From the NCBI GenBank assembly GCA_002938045.1, contig PTLJ01000036.1, positions 1 to 9,898 of the forward strand: 9,898 nt of DNA. Direction: 5' to 3'. The notes under the pieces were generated by a model that saw nothing but the letters and a program-made list of their open reading frames with translations, had not been told where the DNA came from and made no database searches. Both the position numbers and the translations under genes were made by a program. This stretch comes from Alphaproteobacteria bacterium MarineAlpha3_Bin4 (GTDB lineage: Bacteria; Pseudomonadota; Alphaproteobacteria; Rhodospirillales; Casp-alpha2). Positions 6,881 through 9,898 of the stretch are shown here, piece by piece (position 1 is the stretch's first letter; the number at the start of each line of letters is the position of its first letter).

Positions 6881-7025
6881 TTAATCTACAGTTTTGCACG
6901 GAAACCGTCTCTGGTTGCATTTGGCCCAGTTCCAGGACAACGGACCCAGTGTTTTAATCTGCGTCCTACTATTTTGTGAAGGGAATGTTCGATAAAGCGC
7001 AAACCGCAACACTTAAGCCTTAACT
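6881..7025. other. Gap upstream of the response-regulator remnant; no gene seen
   Basis: About 145 bp between the rluC stop and the receiver-domain remnant. I find no supported gene, tRNA or clear terminator on either strand. Short readable stretches on both strands (for example YYFVKGMFDK on plus) are too short to assign. The composition looks like degraded sequence and it may continue the same decayed locus. Confidence 0.3.
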
Positions 7026-8027
7026 TCACCCGATCACGTCAAGTTGCATAAATTTATCATACTCGGGCTGCACCGATAGGCCGAGAGCCTGCAACGTGGC
7101 CTTCATATGCGTTGGCAGAGGGGCCACACACTCAAATATTCCGCCATCGGGATGCGGGAGACGCAGAACGCGGGCATGGAGGTGAAGCTGCCGCGCTATA
7201 CCCTCGCCATCGATGAACGCCTCTCGACCGCCATATTTTCCATCGCCGAGTATGGGGGTCTCAAGCGCTTCTGCAGCGTGCACTCTGATCTGATGAGTGC
7301 GGCCTGTCAGTGGTTCGAATGCAACCCAGGCGGCCTTGCGGCCCACCTTGTCGAGCACGCGGTAGTTCGTCAGCGCCCTTTTACCTTCTTTCGTGTTGGG
7401 CACCATGCGCTCGCCGCGCATACCGGGCAACTTGGCGACCCCAAGATCAATCACGCCGTGCTGAGGCCGTGGTGCGCCGACAACGATCGCCCAATAGAGT
7501 TTCTGAGCGTCCTTTGATTTGAACGACGCCGTCAACTGACGGGCCACGGCTGCCGTCCGTGCGAGTAGCAATACGCCGCTAGTATCCTTGTCTAAGCGAT
7601 GCACCAGGCATGGACGTTTGCCAGACCCAAACCGGAGTGCCTCGAGGAAGCCGTCGACATGCCGACGTGTCCCGGAGCCGCCCTGTACAGCTAACCCAGC
7701 GGGTTTATTGAGGGCAATTACGTGATCGTCCCTGTGCAGAACTAGGTTGCGCATGGCTGCGGCGTCCTTGGCGGAGATTTCAAATGCCTTCCGGGTTGGT
7801 TTCCGGTCCTGCCCGCTAACGCCGCCCATCGGCGGAATGCGGATCGTTTGTCCTGGATACACGCGCGTGCTGGACTTGGCGCGACCGGCATCAACGCGCA
7901 CTTGTCCCGTGCGTAACCATTTTTGTAGACGCCCGTGAGCGATGTCTGGAAACCATCGTTTGAACCAGCGGTCGAGTCTGATTCCCTCATCTTCGTCGGC
8001 GACCTTAATTTTTTGAACGCAGTTCAT
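7026..8027 (-). CDS. rluC: RluC/RluA-family 23S rRNA pseudouridine synthase
   Basis: Isomerises uridines in 23S rRNA to pseudouridine. The 333 residues begin with an S4-type RNA-binding domain (about 15-65; RLDRWFKRWFPDIAHGRLQKWLRTGQVRV) and continue as an RluA catalytic domain. The signature HRLDKDTSG lies at 143-151 with catalytic Asp146. LNKPAGLAVQGGSG and GRTHQIRVHA are also present. S4 plus RluA domains fit RluC or RluD; alphaproteobacterial copies beside rarA are generally called RluC, so the exact target sites are inferred. I chose ATG 8027-8025: conserved sequence begins right after it, and it overlaps the stop of the small upstream gene as ATGA, which suggests translational coupling and explains the missing ribosome site. 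A longer frame from 8162 adds 45 unrelated residues that overlie that gene. Confidence 0.93.
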   Translation of the reverse strand: MNCVQKIKVADEDEGIRLDRWFKRWFPDIAHGRLQKWLRTGQVRVDAGRAKSSTRVYPGQTIRIPPMGGVSGQDRKPTRKAFEISAKDAAAMRNLVLHRDDHVIALNKPAGLAVQGGSGTRRHVDGFLEALRFGSGKRPCLVHRLDKDTSGVLLLARTAAVARQLTASFKSKDAQKLYWAIVVGAPRPQHGVIDLGVAKLPGMRGERMVPNTKEGKRALTNYRVLDKVGRKAAWVAFEPLTGRTHQIRVHAAEALETPILGDGKYGGREAFIDGEGIARQLHLHARVLRLPHPDGGIFECVAPLPTHMKATLQALGLSVQPEYDKFMQLDVIG

Positions 8028-8209
8028 AACGCAATGCGCCGAAAATCGGCGGAGATGTCTAATAGGTTCGGGCTCACCCAACCCACTGCATACGCACCAA
8101 AGACGACGCCCAAGAGCAACATGCAGATTAGACCTGGGATGGTCATTTTGCGGAACACCCAATTGACTATGAGACTAAGGATAACGATTTGGGGACGACT
8201 GACGATCAT
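8024..8209 (-). CDS. Small two-helix membrane protein coupled to rluC
   Basis: A 61-residue protein I do not recognise. It has two hydrophobic stretches, PQIVILSLIVNWVF (about 6-19) and IPGLICMLLLGVVFGAYAVGWV (about 24-45), joined by a short basic RKM turn, then a polar tail ending ISADFRRIAL. This fits a two-helix inner-membrane hairpin. Reality is supported by context: its TGA (8026-8024) overlaps the ATG of the pseudouridine synthase in an ATGA arrangement, and rarA ends only 41 bp upstream on the same strand. No strong ribosome site precedes the ATG at 8209. In other alphaproteobacteria this slot often holds the fluoride channel gene crcB, but the protein is half that length and shows no CrcB motifs, so I do not assign it. 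Confidence 0.6.
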   Translation of the reverse strand: MIVSRPQIVILSLIVNWVFRKMTIPGLICMLLLGVVFGAYAVGWVSPNLLDISADFRRIAL

Positions 8210-8250
8210 GGTTAGAATGTCACTTTGGCTATTGGACAGATGATTTTCTA

Positions 8251-9552
8251 TTAGGTCTCATCTTCGTTAGCACGATCCCGGCGTAATCCGTCCCAGTATT
8301 TCAACCGTTTCGCAATCTCACGCTCGAAGCCTCTATGACCCGGATTGTAGAAGCGCGCACGACGCATTGTTTCCGGGAAGTAGTTTTGGCCAGAGAACGA
8401 CTCTTCCGCGTCGTGATCGTATTCGTAACCGGCACCGTAATTGAGCTCCTGCATCAGTCGGGTGGGGGCATTCAGAATGTGCTTCGGCGGCATCAGCGAA
8501 CCGGTATTCTGCGCCACCTTTTTGGCCGCTTTCTCTGCCATGTAGGCAGCATTCGATTTCGGAGCCGTCGCCAGGTAGATTAAGCATTGTACCAGCGCCA
8601 GTTCCCCTTCCGGCGAGCCCAGCCGCTCATAAGCCTCCCAGGCGGCGATTGCCTGCGTCAACGCCGCCGGATCGGCAAGACCGATATCCTCGGATGCAAA
8701 ACGCACCAGACGGCGGGCGATATAGCGTGGGTCTTCACCACCGGCCAGCATTCGGGCAAACCAGTAGAGTGCGGCATCCGTATCGGATCCACGCAGTGAT
8801 TTGTGCAGTGCGCTAATCAAATTGTAATGGCCGTCCTGGGATTTGTCGTAAAGCGGCATGCGCTGTTGAACCGTTTTCGCCAGCGCCGGAGTATCGAGGA
8901 TCGGCTCGGGCGGCAGGGCGAGAATGTCCTCAGCAATATTGAGAATATAACGGCCGTCGCCGTCGGCCATAGCCCTGAGCGCAGCGCGGGCGTCGGCATC
9001 AACGGGAAGTGATCTGCCCTCCTCCGTTTCAGCGCGAGCCAACAGTTCTTCCAGAGCGGTGTCGTCTAATCGGTTGAGAACGAGGACCTGGGCCCTTGAA
9101 AGCAGCGCCGCATTGAGTTCGAACGACGGATTTTCTGTCGTCGCCCCGACCAGAACGACCGTGCCGTCCTCCACATAGGGCATAAATCCGTCTTGCTGTG
9201 CACGATTGAAACGGTGGATCTCATCGACAAAAAGCAGCGTACCCCTGCCCATTTCGTGTCGCTGCTTAGCTGCCTCGAATATTTTGCGGAGATCGGCAAT
9301 GCCGGAAAATACCGCCGACAGCGGCTCAAACGCCGCCTTTGTTTTCTCCGCCAACAGCCGCGAAATCGTCGTCTTGCCGGTCCCCGGGGGGCCCCAAAGA
9401 ATGACCGAAGTGACTTTGCCTGCCCCGACCATCCGCCCAAGTGGCGCGTCCTCGGCGAGAAGATGCGCCTGACCGACCACTTCATCCAAGGTCTTCGGAC
9501 GCAATCTATCAGCAAGAGGCCGCGGGGCCCCGAATTCGAATAGGGTACTCAT
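8251..9552 (-). CDS. rarA: Replication-associated recombination protein A (MgsA/RarA AAA+ ATPase)
   Basis: Clamp-loader-like AAA+ ATPase that acts at stalled replication forks; E. coli RarA (MgsA) binds SSB. The protein has 433 residues. PRPLADRLRPKTLDEVVGQ opens the fold. Walker A GPPGTGKTT is at about 54-62 and Walker B LLFVDEIHRFN at 106-116. Sensor 1 GATTENPSFELN is at about 136-147, followed by the RarA-specific KSLRGSDTDAALYWFARML and the C-terminal tetramerisation region with NAPTRLMQELNYGAGYEYDHD. The start is ATG 9552, matching the family's short N-terminus, with GGAG three bases before it; an in-frame GTG at 9561 would add three residues. It follows the dienelactone hydrolase-like gene by 36 bp and precedes a small membrane protein and rluC, so the four may be one transcription unit. 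Confidence 0.96.
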   Translation of the reverse strand: MSTLFEFGAPRPLADRLRPKTLDEVVGQAHLLAEDAPLGRMVGAGKVTSVILWGPPGTGKTTISRLLAEKTKAAFEPLSAVFSGIADLRKIFEAAKQRHEMGRGTLLFVDEIHRFNRAQQDGFMPYVEDGTVVLVGATTENPSFELNAALLSRAQVLVLNRLDDTALEELLARAETEEGRSLPVDADARAALRAMADGDGRYILNIAEDILALPPEPILDTPALAKTVQQRMPLYDKSQDGHYNLISALHKSLRGSDTDAALYWFARMLAGGEDPRYIARRLVRFASEDIGLADPAALTQAIAAWEAYERLGSPEGELALVQCLIYLATAPKSNAAYMAEKAAKKVAQNTGSLMPPKHILNAPTRLMQELNYGAGYEYDHDAEESFSGQNYFPETMRRARFYNPGHRGFEREIAKRLKYWDGLRRDRANEDET

Positions 9553-9588
9553 CCGCTCCACCGCCAGAATGGCCTTCGGGTTACCGCC

Positions 9589-9898
9589 CTAAATCAGATA
9601 GGTCTTGAAGAACTGCAACGTTCGTTCGCGGGCCAGGTCAGCCGAGTCTTGGTCGAAATGCTTGCCGCCAGCACATGCAAAAGCATGTTTCTGACCTTCG
9701 TAATAGTAAATCTCGACCTTCGGATTGCCGTGCAAGGCGGCATGCACCTCGGTCTGCTTTTTCTTCGGAACGAATTCATCCTCGTTCGCAACATGTAGCA
9801 AGTATGGGCAGTTTACGGTTTCGTCCTTATGTTCGTCCAACTTCACACCGTAATAGCTAACCGATGCATCCGCACCGGTGCGGGTCGCTGTCAGAAAT
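9589..9898 (-). CDS. Dienelactone hydrolase family protein, 5' end cut by window edge
   Basis: The last 102 residues of an alpha/beta hydrolase of the dienelactone hydrolase (carboxymethylenebutenolidase-like) family; the N-terminal half and start are outside the window. The visible part begins FLTATRTGADASVSYYGV, matching the strand-turn after the nucleophile elbow in this family. It contains the catalytic Asp in ANEDEFVP and the catalytic His in EGQKHAFA; the nucleophilic cysteine would lie upstream, outside the window. Because the family covers many hydrolases, the substrate cannot be stated. An in-frame GTG at 9846 is inside the fold and is not the start. The stop lies 36 bp before the chosen rarA ATG on the same strand. 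Confidence 0.85.
   Translation of the reverse strand, partial: FLTATRTGADASVSYYGVKLDEHKDETVNCPYLLHVANEDEFVPKKKQTEVHAALHGNPKVEIYYYEGQKHAFACAGGKHFDQDSADLARERTLQFFKTYLI

Noticed and set aside
6881..7025. Possible insertion-sequence end or transposase scrap in the gap before the response-regulator relic.
   Set aside because: No terminal inverted repeats, target duplications or transposase motifs could be found by eye.
7026..8162. A longer pseudouridine synthase starting at 8162.
   Set aside because: The extra 45 residues are unlike the family and overlie the small membrane protein; the ATGA overlap and conserved N-terminus favour 8027.

Overview
The window looks chromosomal and alphaproteobacterial, possibly Rhodospirillales-like. 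The main reasons are a bacterial ATP12-type F1-ATPase assembly chaperone next to rarA, an rluC-like pseudouridine synthase and pccB, and an alphaproteobacterial-style propionyl-CoA carboxylase. The lineage is inferred from gene content and remembered gene orders, not from a search. Almost everything is on the minus strand; the one intact plus-strand gene is a carbamoylase at 2578-3510.

Layout from the right edge, in the direction of minus-strand transcription: the C-terminal part of a dienelactone hydrolase-family protein (9898-9589); rarA (9552-8251); a 61-residue two-helix membrane protein (8209-8024) whose stop overlaps the start of an RluC/RluA-type 23S rRNA pseudouridine synthase (8027-7026); a stretch of about 390 bp without an intact gene that holds a broken response regulator; a vicinal-oxygen-chelate (glyoxalase-type) protein (6638-6129); the ATP12 chaperone (5922-5212); and pccB (5091-3559). 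Then comes the oppositely oriented plus-strand island (about 2312-3510). Beyond it, on the minus strand again, lie a small 2TM-domain protein (about 2280-2041) and pccA, which runs off the left edge (1948-1).

The two large propionyl-CoA carboxylase genes form one enzyme: PccA carboxylates biotin on its own C-terminal carrier domain and PccB transfers the carboxyl group to propionyl-CoA to make methylmalonyl-CoA. They are separated by the island, which carries an intact N-carbamoyl-D-amino acid amidohydrolase.

The main discoveries are in DNA that would be left blank as intergenic. Just upstream of the carbamoylase, about 2312-2552, is the decayed 3' end of a D-hydantoinase/dihydropyrimidinase gene in the same orientation. 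The island is therefore the remains of a hydantoin-hydrolysing operon that lost its first enzyme and kept the second. Between rluC and the glyoxalase gene, 6880-6715, are two pieces of an OmpR-type response regulator in different frames, with the phosphoacceptor region missing. I see no CRISPR, intact mobile element, tRNA or rRNA, and no clearly undescribed multi-gene system; the unusual content is gene decay and the remodelling of a carboxylase locus.
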